Positions 1 through 9,263 are shown, numbered from the stretch's first letter. The stretch is 37,034 nt of DNA from Arthrobacter sp. APC 3897 (GCF_030407495.1 NZ_JASDDG010000037.1:1-37034), one strand, 5' to 3'. A program made the numbers and translations. The notes: generated by a model not told the origin, from the letters alone.

Positions 1-12
1 GGGCGTGTCATG

Positions 13-912
13 TCAGAAGCCGAAGTCCGACGGCGGCCCGAAGCGGCGCCCGCGCATCCCTGCGGCGTAGGCACGAAGCCATGCGGCGAAGCCCCGCGGA
101 TCGCGGGTCCTGGCGAAGTGGACGGGATAGCCCACCGCGTCAGCGGCGAAGGACCGCAGCCGCTTGTATTTCCACGTCAGGTAACCGCGGTTGCGGTAGA
201 AGTAAAACTGCTTGAAGGCGTTTTCGGGAACCAGCACGTGCAGCCGTTCGCCGGCAACCTCCTGCACTTCGGCCCACGCCGCCGGATGCGTCAGGGCCAC
301 GGAGGTGACGGTTCCAAACCGGATCCCGGCGCGCCGCAGGCGGATCATGAAATCGGTCTCATCCCCGCGGATAAACAGGCGCAGATCCGGCAGCCCCACG
401 CGGAAGAAAATATCTGCGCGGATGAGCGCACCGTTGAAGAAATGACCGACGTCGGGGATGAAGCCCAGTTTCTCCACCTGCGCGCGGTCATGCGTCAGCT
501 TGCCGTCCAGCCGGAAGTGGAAGGACAGAGTGTCGGGATGCCCGGGAGCAACAACCAGAGGCAGGACCACGTCCATGCGGTGCTCTTGCGCGGCCTCAAG
601 CAGGGCGGCGAGGCAGTTCGGATCTTCCGGATGCGCGTCGTCGTCCATGATCCAGATCCAGTCCGCCCCGGACGCCATGGCCGTGAGAATGGCCAGCGAA
701 AAACCGCCGGCGCCGCCAAGGTTCGTGTTGGACCGAACGTACGTAACGGGCGCGGGCGAAGCTTCAGCGATATCCTGAACCGGCGTCTTTCCCGAATCCA
801 CCAGGGCCACCGAGGTAATGTTGGCGCTCTGGGCAGCCAGCGAGTCCAGGAGAGTGGACACATCGTCGGGGCGGTCGAACGTTACTGCTGCTACGGCCAC
901 AGAGTCCGGCAA
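13..912 (-). CDS. Glycosyltransferase family 2 protein (GlfT/rhamnosyltransferase-like)
   Basis: 299 aa, cytosolic GT-A fold enzyme expected to move a nucleotide-activated sugar onto a cell-surface glycan; donor and acceptor cannot be read from sequence. The N-terminus VAAVTFDRPDDV is followed by NTNLGGAGGF (about 62-71), typical of the GlfT/RfbF-like branch, then the metal/nucleotide-binding IMDDDAHPED (88-97) and, near 180-195, RGDETDFMIRLRRAG, the usual acceptor-side acidic motif. The start is TTG at 912, chosen because AAAGGA lies 5 nt upstream; no ATG fits. It is divergent from the sugar epimerase/transferase pair, so it probably belongs to the same polysaccharide locus. The gene is complete: TGA ends at base 13. 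The family is clear; the specificity is not. Confidence 0.85.
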   Translation of the reverse strand: MPDSVAVAAVTFDRPDDVSTLLDSLAAQSANITSVALVDSGKTPVQDIAEASPAPVTYVRSNTNLGGAGGFSLAILTAMASGADWIWIMDDDAHPEDPNCLAALLEAAQEHRMDVVLPLVVAPGHPDTLSFHFRLDGKLTHDRAQVEKLGFIPDVGHFFNGALIRADIFFRVGLPDLRLFIRGDETDFMIRLRRAGIRFGTVTSVALTHPAAWAEVQEVAGERLHVLVPENAFKQFYFYRNRGYLTWKYKRLRSFAADAVGYPVHFARTRDPRGFAAWLRAYAAGMRGRRFGPPSDFGF

Positions 913-1069
913 AATGATCCTTTCGAGGCAACCCGGATGAGCGGCCCAAGCCGAACGGAGAAGGGTGTGCAGTTAGAATGCTGATGAGATTCCAGTCTAT
1001 TACACCGGATTCTTCCGAACAGTGTTGCAACCACCGAGAAGAGAACCGGGGAACTACCCGTTGAGGATT
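913..1069. promoter_or_regulatory. Divergent promoter region between glycosyltransferase and epimerase
   Basis: The gap between the divergent genes is AT-richer than its flanks. Candidate -10 hexamers of actinobacterial TAnnnT type are TAGACT on the minus strand (999-994) and TAGAAT on the plus strand (974-979). Neither has a convincing -35. Predicted leaders would be about 75 nt (minus) and 85 nt (plus), and the two start points would nearly coincide and face each other. This is inference from motifs only. Confidence 0.3.
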
Positions 1070-2974
1070 ATGAGGCAGACAAGCACGGACGAGAGCGGTC
1101 CTTTCCGCGGCGAGAAGCCTGCCCTGTGGCTGTGGACGCAGTACGTCCTGGACTCGCTGGCATGGATCGTGGCTATCGTCCTGGCGCTGGTGCTGCGCTA
1201 TGAACTAACGGTGGACCAGATCAATCCCGGGGGCGTAGCCGTTTTCTGCGGCGTGGCCGTGCTGGTGCAGCTGATCGTGGGGTATTCCTTCGCGCTTTAC
1301 CGTGGCAGGTACAGCTTCGGCAGTTTCCACGAGATGCGGCTGCTGGCCATTGTCACGCTCGTTGTCTCCGCCATCCTGGTTATCGTGAGTGCGCTTTTTG
1401 GCCTGGCCATCGATATACCCCGCAGCACCGGCATGATTGCCTTCCCGTTTGCCTGCCTGTTCATGGCCGCCATCCGGTATCTCAAGCGCATGTATGTCGA
1501 GGGAAAGGCACGGCCGGGTGACGAGGCCCAGCGGACGCTGGTGTACGGTGCCGGTTTCCTGGGCAGCTCCCTCGTGACGCGGATGATGAAGGACCCGGAT
1601 TCCCCTTACTACCCCGTTGGCCTGATTGACGATGACCCGGCCAAAAAGCACCTCCGGCTGTCCACAGTGCCCGTGCTGGGCCGGCTGCAGGACCTGCGCG
1701 AAGTTGTCCAGCGCACCCGGGCCACCATCCTGATCATTGCGATCGCCGACGTCGAAGCCCGCCAGGTGCGCGAGGTTACCGACCGTGCGGAGGGGCTGAA
1801 TCTGCGGGTGCTGGTGCTTCCTCCGCTGAAGGACATGCTGAGCAAGGACGCCGGAGCCGGCCTCACCGATTTCCGCGAGGTTGCCGTCGAGGACCTGATT
1901 GGCCGCCGCCCCGTGGATATCCATGTGGAAGAAGTGGCAGGCTACCTCACCGGCCGCAAGGTCCTGGTGACCGGTGCCGGCGGTTCCATCGGCTCCGAGC
2001 TGTGCCGCCAGATCACGGCCTTTGACCCGGCCGAGCTGATCATGGTGGACCGCGATGAAACCGGGCTGCAGCTCACCCAGCTGTCCATTACCGGACACGG
2101 CCTGCTGAACGGCAGGGACACCGTACTGGCCGATATCCGTGATCCCGCAGCGCTGGACCAGATTTTCACCGAACGGCGCCCCGACGTTGTCTTTCATGCT
2201 GCAGCCCTTAAGCACGTTTCCCTGCTGGAGCAGTATCCGCAGGAGGCCTGGAAAACCAACGTGCTGGGAACAGCCAACGTCCTGCGGGCGGCGAAGAAGG
2301 CCAAGGTCAAGTACTTCGTCAACATCTCCACGGACAAGGCGGCTAATCCCACCACGGTGCTGGGGCATTCCAAACGGGTGGCAGAGAAGCTCACGGCATG
2401 GATGGCGCACAATACCCGGGACCGCTACGTCTCGGTGCGGTTCGGCAACGTGATCGGCAGCCGGGGTTCCATGCTGCCCCTGTTTACCGAGCAGATCCGG
2501 CAGGGCGGGCCCTTGACCGTGACTGATCCGGAAGTCACCCGGTTCTTCATGACCATCCCCGAAGCCTGCCAGCTGGTAATCCAGGCCGGAGCCATCGGCC
2601 GCGGCGGGGAAGTCCTCATCCTGGACATGGGGGAGCCGGTGAAGATCCTCGACGTTGCACAGCGGATGATCGCCATGTCCGGCAAGGACATCGAGATTGT
2701 GTTCACGGGGCTGCGCCAGGGTGAAAAGATGCATGAGGTCCTGGTGGGCACCGGAGAAGACGACTCGCGTCCGCTGCATCCCAAGATTTCCCATACATCG
2801 GTGGATGAGCTAAACCCGACGGACCTCAAATTCGAGGACTGGCTGAACAAATGCGGTGTGGATTCGCACGGTGACGTCCTGCCCCCGGTGACTGAAATCG
2901 GCGGCCCCGTTCCTGTCGAACACACACCGCACCGCCCCCGCAATGACGGTTCGGCCGAACGGCGGACGGGCTGA
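1070..2974 (+). CDS. Membrane-anchored nucleotide-sugar dehydratase/epimerase (FlaA1/CapD/WbpM type)
   Basis: About 634 aa from ATG 1070. Four hydrophobic segments (roughly residues 18-125) precede a first Rossmann domain with VYGAGFLGSS and a second, catalytic short-chain-dehydrogenase domain opening with VTGAGGSIGSELC. The catalytic stretch STDKAANPTTVLGHSKR fits the long UDP-sugar 4,6-dehydratase/epimerase family, in which the usual Tyr of YxxxK is replaced (here by Leu). Such enzymes prepare UDP-HexNAc derivatives for capsule, teichoic acid-like polymers or glycoprotein glycans. In-frame GTG 1022, TTG 1025 and TTG 1061 also exist; none has a clear ribosome site, so the start is uncertain by up to 16 codons. 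The stop overlaps the next start (TGATG), so the two genes are translationally coupled. The substrate is unknown. Confidence 0.88.
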   Translation: MRQTSTDESGPFRGEKPALWLWTQYVLDSLAWIVAIVLALVLRYELTVDQINPGGVAVFCGVAVLVQLIVGYSFALYRGRYSFGSFHEMRLLAIVTLVVSAILVIVSALFGLAIDIPRSTGMIAFPFACLFMAAIRYLKRMYVEGKARPGDEAQRTLVYGAGFLGSSLVTRMMKDPDSPYYPVGLIDDDPAKKHLRLSTVPVLGRLQDLREVVQRTRATILIIAIADVEARQVREVTDRAEGLNLRVLVLPPLKDMLSKDAGAGLTDFREVAVEDLIGRRPVDIHVEEVAGYLTGRKVLVTGAGGSIGSELCRQITAFDPAELIMVDRDETGLQLTQLSITGHGLLNGRDTVLADIRDPAALDQIFTERRPDVVFHAAALKHVSLLEQYPQEAWKTNVLGTANVLRAAKKAKVKYFVNISTDKAANPTTVLGHSKRVAEKLTAWMAHNTRDRYVSVRFGNVIGSRGSMLPLFTEQIRQGGPLTVTDPEVTRFFMTIPEACQLVIQAGAIGRGGEVLILDMGEPVKILDVAQRMIAMSGKDIEIVFTGLRQGEKMHEVLVGTGEDDSRPLHPKISHTSVDELNPTDLKFEDWLNKCGVDSHGDVLPPVTEIGGPVPVEHTPHRPRNDGSAERRTG

Positions 2975-3972
2975 TGCTCCTTGCCCTGTGCATTGGAGCA
3001 GCCTTCCTCGCCAGTCTGCTGCTGCCTTTCCTTTTCATCCCCTTCCTGCGCCGCCTCGGCGTCCTGGACATCCCCAACGAGCGCTCTTCCCACAGCAAGG
3101 TCATTATCCGCGGTGTGGGGGTCACCATCGCCGCGGGTGTCCTGCTGGGCACCGGTCTGTCCCTGCTGACCGGTCTGGTGGCCATCGACCGGTCCATCAT
3201 GCTGATCCTGATGGCCCTCATCGCAGCGGCATCGCTGCTCGGCTGGATCGAAGACTTCCGCGGGCTGTCGGTCCGTGTCCGTGCCGGCCTGCAGCTGCTG
3301 CTGGGAATCTTTGCAACAACCGCACTCGTCTGGACCATGGAGCAGAGCTACTGGTGGGTGCCGGTCGGTGCCCTTGCCATCGCCGCGTACATCAATGTCG
3401 CCAACTTCATGGACGGCGTCAACGGGATCTCCGGGCTGCACGGCATCGCCGTTGGCGTCCTGTATGCCGTGGCCGGCCAGCTGAGTGACCACGTGTGGAT
3501 GACCGTGGCCGGTGCCGTCACCGCTGCCGCTTTTGCCGCTTTCCTGCCGTGGAACCTGGGCCGCGGATCTGTGTTTATGGGCGACGTCGGCAGTTACCTC
3601 CTGGGGGCCTGCGTTTCCGGAGTAGCAGTTGCAGCCTTTCTGGCCGGGGTTCCCGTGGAGTATCTGATCTTCCCGATCCTGATTTACCTCGCTGACACTT
3701 TCTCCACCCTTCTGCTGCGCATCAGCCGGGGCGAGCGCTGGTATGCGGCGCACCGGCAGCATGTTTACCAGCGGCTGACCGACGCTGGCCTGAGCCATAT
3801 CCAGTCGGCCTCACTGGTGACCGCCTGCACACTCCTGACCGGGGGAGCGGGCCTGGCCATCGCCGAGGCGGGGAATGTGCCCAAGATTGCTGTGACGTTG
3901 TTTGCCGCCGCCGTGGTGGTGTTCTACCTGCTCTCCCCGAAGATCTTCGGCCGGCGGCGAGCCCGGGTGTGA
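2974..3972 (+). CDS. WecA/TagO/MraY-family polyprenyl-phosphate sugar-1-phosphate transferase
   Basis: 332 aa integral membrane enzyme with about 10-11 hydrophobic helices. It should load a sugar-1-phosphate from a UDP-sugar onto undecaprenyl phosphate, the first membrane step of a glycan pathway. Family motifs are in order: IPNERSSHSK (33-42), WIEDFRGLSVRVR (91-103; the usual Asp-Asp pair is Glu-Asp here), NFMDGVNGI (144-152), FMGDVGS and the C-terminal loop HRQHVYQRL, which distinguishes WecA-like enzymes from MraY. It starts inside the stop codon of the epimerase gene, so the pair probably makes and loads the same sugar. The sugar identity is not readable. Confidence 0.88.
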   Translation: MLLALCIGAAFLASLLLPFLFIPFLRRLGVLDIPNERSSHSKVIIRGVGVTIAAGVLLGTGLSLLTGLVAIDRSIMLILMALIAAASLLGWIEDFRGLSVRVRAGLQLLLGIFATTALVWTMEQSYWWVPVGALAIAAYINVANFMDGVNGISGLHGIAVGVLYAVAGQLSDHVWMTVAGAVTAAAFAAFLPWNLGRGSVFMGDVGSYLLGACVSGVAVAAFLAGVPVEYLIFPILIYLADTFSTLLLRISRGERWYAAHRQHVYQRLTDAGLSHIQSASLVTACTLLTGGAGLAIAEAGNVPKIAVTLFAAAVVVFYLLSPKIFGRRRARV

Positions 3973-4015
3973 GCCTGTGTGACGCCGTCCGGACAGGGAG
4001 GACTTCTATGTGCTG

Positions 4016-4047
4016 TAGAATTTCATCAGTCGCGGAGAATACGCGAC
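4016..4047 (+). promoter_or_regulatory. Candidate atp operon promoter -10 and leader hairpin
   Basis: TAGAAT at 4016-4021 fits the actinobacterial TAnnnT -10 and would place the transcript start near 4028. A perfect 6-bp inverted repeat, GTCGCG (4029-4034) and CGCGAC (4042-4047) with a 7-nt loop, would then sit at the very 5' end of the mRNA, about 37 nt before atpI. No good -35 is seen. The hairpin is directly visible; the promoter is inferred. Confidence 0.35.
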
Positions 4048-4083
4048 GCAACTCCCGCCCCGGCCCGAAGGATGTCTAAAGTT

Positions 4084-4572
4084 ATGAGCCCCGTAGACGG
4101 TGCCCAGACTGGACGTCCCCTTGTTGCCTCCGGGCCCACAGAGAATCCCTGGCTCGGCGTTTTTCGGTCCGCGATGGTGTGGACCGGACTAGCTGCAGCT
4201 GTTCTTACAGCGGCTTCCCTGGTTGTTGCCGGGACTGCAGGTGCCGGCAGTGTGCTGTTTGGTTGGGTCCTCGTCATTGCGTTCAGCGGCGTCAGCTTGC
4301 TGATCGTGCATGTGGTGGGCCGGGACAACCCGCACGGTGCCATGGCGATGTTCGCCCTGATCTACATCGTCAAAGTGGCTGTCTTTGCTGCGGTGCTGCT
4401 TCTAATTGGCAGGCCGGCATGGCTTGAGGCTGCGTGGTTCTTCAGCGCGGCTCTTCTTACTGTGGTGGTGTGGCAGGTTGCGGAAATCCGTGCCTTCTCC
4501 CGGATCCGTTTCCAGCTGTATGACGACACGGCGGGGAAAGAAACATCAGTCAAAGGGAAATTGGATGTCTGA
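4084..4572 (+). CDS. atpI: ATP synthase protein I-like membrane protein
   Basis: 162 aa with four hydrophobic segments (about residues 28-48, 55-77, 88-110, 115-135), matching the size and topology of ATP synthase I chain proteins that precede atpB and assist c-ring/Fo assembly or Mg2+ handling. Sequence identity in this family is low, so position carries much of the call. ATG 4084 is preferred because GAAGGA lies about 11 nt upstream; ATG 4072 is in frame but has that purine tract directly against it. It is the first gene of the atp operon and overlaps the next gene by 8 nt. Confidence 0.7.
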   Translation: MSPVDGAQTGRPLVASGPTENPWLGVFRSAMVWTGLAAAVLTAASLVVAGTAGAGSVLFGWVLVIAFSGVSLLIVHVVGRDNPHGAMAMFALIYIVKVAVFAAVLLLIGRPAWLEAAWFFSAALLTVVVWQVAEIRAFSRIRFQLYDDTAGKETSVKGKLDV

Positions 4573-4834
4573 TAAGCCTAATTACGATCCCGATTCCACG
4601 TACGACTCCGGCATGCGCGTCTTCAGCTACATCATTGGCGGGATCGTCGCCTGGGGTTTGATAGGCTGGTTTCTGGACAATCTGTTCGAAACTCAGTGGC
4701 TGGTGCTCGTCGGTATCCTTATGGGAGCAGCCGCCGGATTCTACCTGACCAAAGTCCACGGCCTGACCGGAAGCAAACCTGCGAAAGCCAGCGTCGGCCA
4801 TCCAGCCCACAACCGTGAAGAAGCCGAACAGTAA
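4565..4834 (+). CDS. atpZ: AtpZ/AtpI-family Fo assembly protein
   Basis: 89 aa with two membrane helices (about 19-37 and 46-62). The hairpin motif GWFLDNLFETQWLVLVGIL followed by GAAAGFY is characteristic of the small AtpZ-type proteins (Gly-rich helix, LD at the turn, Gly-rich second helix) encoded just before atpB. The start lies inside the end of atpI (8-nt overlap) and is preceded by AAAGGGAAA. Its expected role is in assembling the c-ring or in divalent cation supply to the ATP synthase; AtpZ from other bacteria pairs with AtpI. Confidence 0.75.
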   Translation: MSDKPNYDPDSTYDSGMRVFSYIIGGIVAWGLIGWFLDNLFETQWLVLVGILMGAAAGFYLTKVHGLTGSKPAKASVGHPAHNREEAEQ

Positions 4835-4913
4835 TGCCACAGATTTTAGACCGGGCAACTAGTCTTGCCCCGATTCACACGCCCGATGAAGGACACAGCA
4901 GAGAGGAAACGCG

Positions 4914-5720
4914 TTGATCGCGCTTGCACTCCCGGCCACTAATGAAGGTGGATTCGTTCCACCGGCCCTTGAAGAAATGCACCTCCCTGAGATTTTCCCG
5001 TGGGGCGCGGACTACGGCACCGGTGTCGGCAAGCAGATGCTGCTGGTCGTTCTCTCGGTCATCATCATTGCCGTCATCTTTGTTCGAGCTTCCCGCCAGG
5101 GAAAGCTGGTGCCGGGGCGCCTGCAGTTCCTGGGCGAATTCGGTTACGGATTTGTCCGCAACGGCATCGCCAAGGACGTCATTGGTGAGCGGGACTTCCT
5201 GAAGTTTGTTCCGTTCCTCTTTGCACTGTTCTTCTTCATCATCGTCAACAATATTTACGGAGCCATTCCGTTTATTCAGTTGCCGAGCTTCTCCCATCCG
5301 GGTGGCGCCTACCTGCTGGCCGCCATTGTCTACTTCACCTGGATCGGCGTAGGCATCAAGAAGCACGGAATGAAGTACTTCGTGAAGGCCACGGTCCCTT
5401 CGGGCGTGCCGTGGTACATCCTCCCCGTTCTGGTTCCCATTGAGATCATTTCCAACTTCCTGGTCCGGCCGATCACGCACAGCCTGCGTTTGTTCGCCAC
5501 CATGATGTCCGGTCACCTGATCGTCATGCTTGCCGGCGCCGGTATCGAATACCTCCTGGTTCTCCAGGACAACATCCTCCTCCAGGCCTCCTCCGTGCTG
5601 GTACTGGTGGGCGGTATTGCCATGTACATGCTTGAAGCACTGATCATGGTGCTCCAGGCCTACGTTTTCACCCTGCTGACCGCCATTTACATCCAGGGCG
5701 CACTGGCAGACGATCACTAA
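4914..5720 (+). CDS. atpB: F1Fo ATP synthase subunit a
   Basis: 268 aa polytopic Fo subunit forming the proton half-channels against the c-ring. The essential arginine is R192 in THSLRLFATMMSGH, within the conserved penultimate helix; NFLVRPITHS precedes it and the last helix is EALIMVLQAYVFTLLTAIYI. The start is TTG 4914: GAGAGG lies 7 nt upstream, and the first in-frame ATG would be 21 codons later, inside the N-terminal segment. The length is normal for actinobacteria. It is followed by an 84-nt gap with a 22-bp tandem duplication. Confidence 0.96.
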   Translation: MIALALPATNEGGFVPPALEEMHLPEIFPWGADYGTGVGKQMLLVVLSVIIIAVIFVRASRQGKLVPGRLQFLGEFGYGFVRNGIAKDVIGERDFLKFVPFLFALFFFIIVNNIYGAIPFIQLPSFSHPGGAYLLAAIVYFTWIGVGIKKHGMKYFVKATVPSGVPWYILPVLVPIEIISNFLVRPITHSLRLFATMMSGHLIVMLAGAGIEYLLVLQDNILLQASSVLVLVGGIAMYMLEALIMVLQAYVFTLLTAIYIQGALADDH

Positions 5721-5785
5721 GCTTCCCCTCCGGGATAACCAAGCTTCCCCTTCGGGGAAACCCCAAGCAACCTGCCCTCAGGGCA
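5719..5785 (+). repeat. atpB-atpE spacer: 22-bp tandem duplication and three hairpins
   Basis: Starting at the last two bases of the atpB stop, a 22-bp unit (AAGCTTCCCCTCCGGGATAA and two more bases) is repeated at 5741-5762 with three differences. Each unit can fold: TCCC/GGGA (5724-5735) and the stronger TTCCCC/GGGGAA (5745-5759, 3-nt loop). A third hairpin, TGCCC/GGGCA (5773-5785), follows 5 nt before the AAAGGAAAA ribosome site of atpE. There is no U-tract, so termination is not indicated. A role in mRNA stability or in raising atpE translation is inference. Confidence 0.7.
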
Positions 5786-5804
5786 TCTTGAAAGGAAAAT
5801 CAAC

Positions 5805-6014
5805 ATGGAAATCGCAGGTAGCCTCAACGCAATCGGCTATGGTCTCTCCGCAATCGGCGGCGCCATCGGTGTGGGTCTCGTCTTCTTCGCTTACATCAGC
5901 GGTGTTGCACGCCAGCCGGAGGCACAGCGTGTCCTCCAGCCCATCGCATTCCTCGGCCTGGCACTGACCGAAGCTCTCGCTATTCTTGGTCTGGTTCTCG
6001 CGTTCATTGTCTAG
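5805..6014 (+). CDS. atpE: F1Fo ATP synthase subunit c
   Basis: 69 aa proteolipid with two helices joined by the polar loop ARQPEA (35-40). The ion-carrying carboxylate is E56 in [10 protein letters not shown]. The glycine-rich first helix (GGAIGVGL) is standard for ring packing. Nothing resembling a sodium-binding signature is evident, so protons are the likely coupling ion. The start is ATG with AAAGGAAAA upstream, a strong site as expected for a subunit needed in about 9-15 copies per enzyme. Confidence 0.96.
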   Translation: MEIAGSLNAIGYGLSAIGGAIGVGLVFFAYISGVARQPEAQRVLQPIAFLGLALTEALAILGLVLAFIV

Positions 6015-6044
6015 TCCGAACCGACTGACCCACCAAGCAGATAG

Positions 6045-6604
<560 letters not shown>

Positions 6605-6605
<1 letters not shown>

Positions 6606-7420
6606 TGGCAGGAGTATCGAGCGAATCACTGGCCGTGGCCCGCGAACATCTGGAAGCAAAGCTTCCGTTTGCTTCGCTGTCACTGGCAGAGGAACTCTTT
6701 GGAATCCTGGGCGTTCTCGACAGCAGCGCCGGTATCCGGCGTGCGCTGACCGATCCCGCCCGTCAAAGCGATGCCAAGGCGGCGCTGGTTTCACAGCTGG
6801 TACGCGGCAAGGTTTCGGCTGACGCCGAATCCATTGCGGCTGATCTGGTCTCCTCGCGTTGGCGGTCTCCGCGTGACTTGGGTGATGCGCTCGAGGAACT
6901 GGCTGCCACTGTTGTTTCAGCAACGGCAGAAAACAGGGGAGCGGGCCTCGCCGGCCTGGACAGCCTGGAAGATGACCTGATCCGGTTCAACCGGGTGGTG
7001 GCTTCCAACCATGAACTCCAGCGTGCGCTGTCCGAGCCGCAGGCAAAGCCTGAGGCAAAGGTCGCCTTGGCCGAGAAGCTTGTGCCCGGGGCCAGCCCCG
7101 AAGCACTGGTACTGATCCGCCAGGCGGTCACGCATCCGCGTGGCCTGAAGCCCAGTGCCTTGGTAACACGCTTCCTGGAGCTCGTCGCCGGGCGCCAGAA
7201 GCGCTGGATTGCCGAGGTTCGGGCCGCCCGTCCGTTGACCCAAGAGCAGCTTTCGCGTCTGCAGTCCTCTCTTAATGGACTCTACGGCCGTGAGTTGAAG
7301 ATCAACGCCGACGTTGACCCGTCACTGATCGGCGGCGTGCGGATCGCAGTGGGAGACGAAATACTGGATTCATCAGTGGTTTCCCGTCTGTCCGACCTCC
7401 GTCGGAAGCTCGCGGTCTAG
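6605..7420 (+). CDS. atpH: F1Fo ATP synthase subunit delta (long actinobacterial form)
   Basis: 271 aa peripheral-stalk subunit joining the top of F1 to subunit b. It is about 90 residues longer than the E. coli protein, as usual in many actinobacteria, with an expanded helical N-terminal region. The conserved C-terminal signature is DPSLIGGVRIAVGDEILDSS (about 239-258), followed by SRLSDLRRKL. It is not fused to a b-like domain as in mycobacteria. The start overlaps the atpF stop by one base. Confidence 0.94.
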
Positions 7421-7524
7421 CCACCCCGCACGGGGCGGTTGAGACCAGTTCACGAACATTTGAGAATTAATCACGGTCATCGGCAACAAGCGATGATCAC
7501 AACACAGGAGAGCAGGGACTGCAG

Positions 7525-9162
7525 ATGGCCGAATTGACCATCAACGCCGACGACGTCCGTAATGCGTTGAACGAATTTGCGGCGTCCTACGAACCCGGAA
7601 ACGCAGAGCGCGTTGAAGTTGGCCGCGTAACAACCGCCAGCGACGGCATTGCCCGTGTGGAGGGCCTGCCCTCCGTCATGGCAAATGAGCTGCTTCGGTT
7701 CGAGGACGGCACACTGGGCCTGGCCCAGAACCTTGACACCCGCGAAATCGGTGTCGTTGTACTCGGCGATTTCGCCGGGATCGAAGAAGGCCAGGAAGTT
7801 CACCGCACGGGTGAAGTCCTGTCCGTACCCGTGGGCGATGCCTTCCTGGGCCGCGTTGTCGACCCGCTGGGCGAGCCCATGGATGACATGGGACCCATTC
7901 AGGCCGAGGCACGCCGTGCACTGGAACTCCAGGCCCCCGGCGTAACCCAGCGCAAGTCGGTCCACGAACCGCTTCAGACCGGTCTCAAGGCAATCGACGC
8001 CATGATCCCGATTGGCCGCGGCCAGCGCCAGCTGATCATTGGTGACCGCAAGACGGGTAAGACCGCCATTGCCGTTGACGCCATCCTCAACCAGAAGGCC
8101 AACTGGGAGTCCGGCGATGTCCAGAAGCAGGTGCGCTGCATTTATGTAGCCATCGGCCAGAAGGCATCCACGGTTGCTGAAATCAAGCGCACCCTCGAAG
8201 AGGCCGGCGCCATGGAGTACACAACCATTGTGGCCTCCCCGGCATCCGACCCCGCAGGCTTCAAATACCTGGCACCGTACGCCGGTTCGGCCATCGGCCA
8301 GCACTGGATGTACGGCGGCAAGCACGTCCTCATCATCTTTGATGACCTGTCGAAGCAGGCCGAAGCCTACCGCGCCGTGTCACTGCTGCTGCGCCGTCCG
8401 CCGGGACGCGAAGCCTACCCGGGTGACGTCTTCTACTTGCACTCCCGTCTGCTGGAGCGTTGCGCCAAGCTCTCTGACGAGCTCGGTGCAGGCTCGATGA
8501 CCGGCCTGCCGATCATCGAAACCAAGGCAAACGACGTCTCGGCCTACATCCCGACCAACGTCATCTCCATCACCGATGGCCAGATCTTCCTTCAGTCGGA
8601 TCTCTTCAACGCCAACCAGCGCCCCGCCGTCGACGTCGGTATTTCCGTCTCGCGCGTCGGTGGTGCTGCACAGCAGAAGGCCATGAAGAAGGTCTCCGGT
8701 ACTTTGAAGCTGGAACTGGCCCAGTACCGCGACATGCAGGCATTCTCCATGTTTGCTTCGGACCTGGACGCAGCCACCCGCCAGCAGCTCACCCGCGGTG
8801 CGCGGCTGATGGAACTCCTCAAGCAGGGTCAGTACGCTCCGTACCCGGTTGAGGAACAGGTTGTTTCAATCTGGGCCGGCACCAACGGCTACCTGGACGA
8901 TGTTCCCGTGGAAGACGTGCTCCGCTTCGAAGGCGAGTTCATCGACCACCTGAAGCACAGCACGTCCGTCCTGACCACCCTGGCACAGACGGGCAAGCTT
9001 GAGGACTCCACTGTGGATGAACTCAAGAAGCGCGTTGTTTCCTTCAAGGAAGGCTTCTTCGGGGAAGGCGACAACCACATGGTTGCCGCCGGCCACGAAG
9101 AGCACGCCGCCCTGGGCGAAGACGCTGTTGACCAGGAAAAGATCGTCAAGCAGAAGCGCTAG
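7525..9162 (+). CDS. atpA: F1Fo ATP synthase subunit alpha
   Basis: 545 aa regulatory nucleotide-binding subunit of F1. A beta-barrel N-domain (about 28-95) precedes the P-loop GDRKTGKT (173-180). Other alpha signatures include [26 protein letters not shown] and [13 protein letters not shown] with the conserved arginine-containing segment. The C-terminal tail after about 505 is acidic and variable ([15 protein letters not shown]). The 104-nt gap upstream carries an AGGAG tract 14 nt from the ATG and a small CCCC/GGGG hairpin at 7424-7435. Confidence 0.97.
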   Translation: MAELTINADDVRNALNEFAASYEPGNAERVEVGRVTTASDGIARVEGLPSVMANELLRFEDGTLGLAQNLDTREIGVVVLGDFAGIEEGQEVHRTGEVLSVPVGDAFLGRVVDPLGEPMDDMGPIQAEARRALELQAPGVTQRKSVHEPLQTGLKAIDAMIPIGRGQRQLIIGDRKTGKTAIAVDAILNQKANWESGDVQKQVRCIYVAIGQKASTVAEIKRTLEEAGAMEYTTIVASPASDPAGFKYLAPYAGSAIGQHWMYGGKHVLIIFDDLSKQAEAYRAVSLLLRRPPGREAYPGDVFYLHSRLLERCAKLSDELGAGSMTGLPIIETKANDVSAYIPTNVISITDGQIFLQSDLFNANQRPAVDVGISVSRVGGAAQQKAMKKVSGTLKLELAQYRDMQAFSMFASDLDAATRQQLTRGARLMELLKQGQYAPYPVEEQVVSIWAGTNGYLDDVPVEDVLRFEGEFIDHLKHSTSVLTTLAQTGKLEDSTVDELKKRVVSFKEGFFGEGDNHMVAAGHEEHAALGEDAVDQEKIVKQKR

Positions 9163-9172
9163 CGGCTTAGGT

Positions 9173-9209
9173 GTTCCGCGTCCGGGTCCCAGCGGCCCGG
9201 ACGCGGAAC
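9173..9209 (+). other. Perfect 14-bp hairpin between atpA and atpG
   Basis: GTTCCGCGTCCGGG (9173-9186) and its exact reverse complement CCCGGACGCGGAAC (9196-9209) flank a 9-nt loop. There is no downstream T-run, so it is not a standard intrinsic terminator, and the operon clearly continues into atpG. A processing or stabilising element, or a partial terminator that lowers expression of downstream genes, are the plausible roles. Confidence 0.75.
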
Positions 9210-9263
9210 CCTTGGCCTATGCCTTAGCCCCTAGTTCAAACGCTAGGAACTGAAAGGAAAAGT

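Noticed and set aside
10-984. Long plus-strand open frame opposite the glycosyltransferase
   Set aside because: It is the complement of a gene with clear family motifs; its translation is Arg/Gly/His-rich and featureless, and it has no ribosome site.
1205-2794. 529-codon minus-strand open frame opposite the epimerase gene
   Set aside because: It mirrors the codon structure of the real gene, shows no family motif and is a typical GC-rich antisense shadow.
3979-4083. Upstream extension of atpI to GTG 3979
   Set aside because: It would place the candidate promoter and leader hairpin inside the gene and adds a Cys/Arg-rich segment not expected in an AtpI protein.
9173-9209. Intrinsic terminator splitting the atp operon
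   Set aside because: There is no U-run, and the essential atpG-D-C genes follow with no obvious independent promoter, so full termination is unlikely. It is kept as a hairpin of unknown role.
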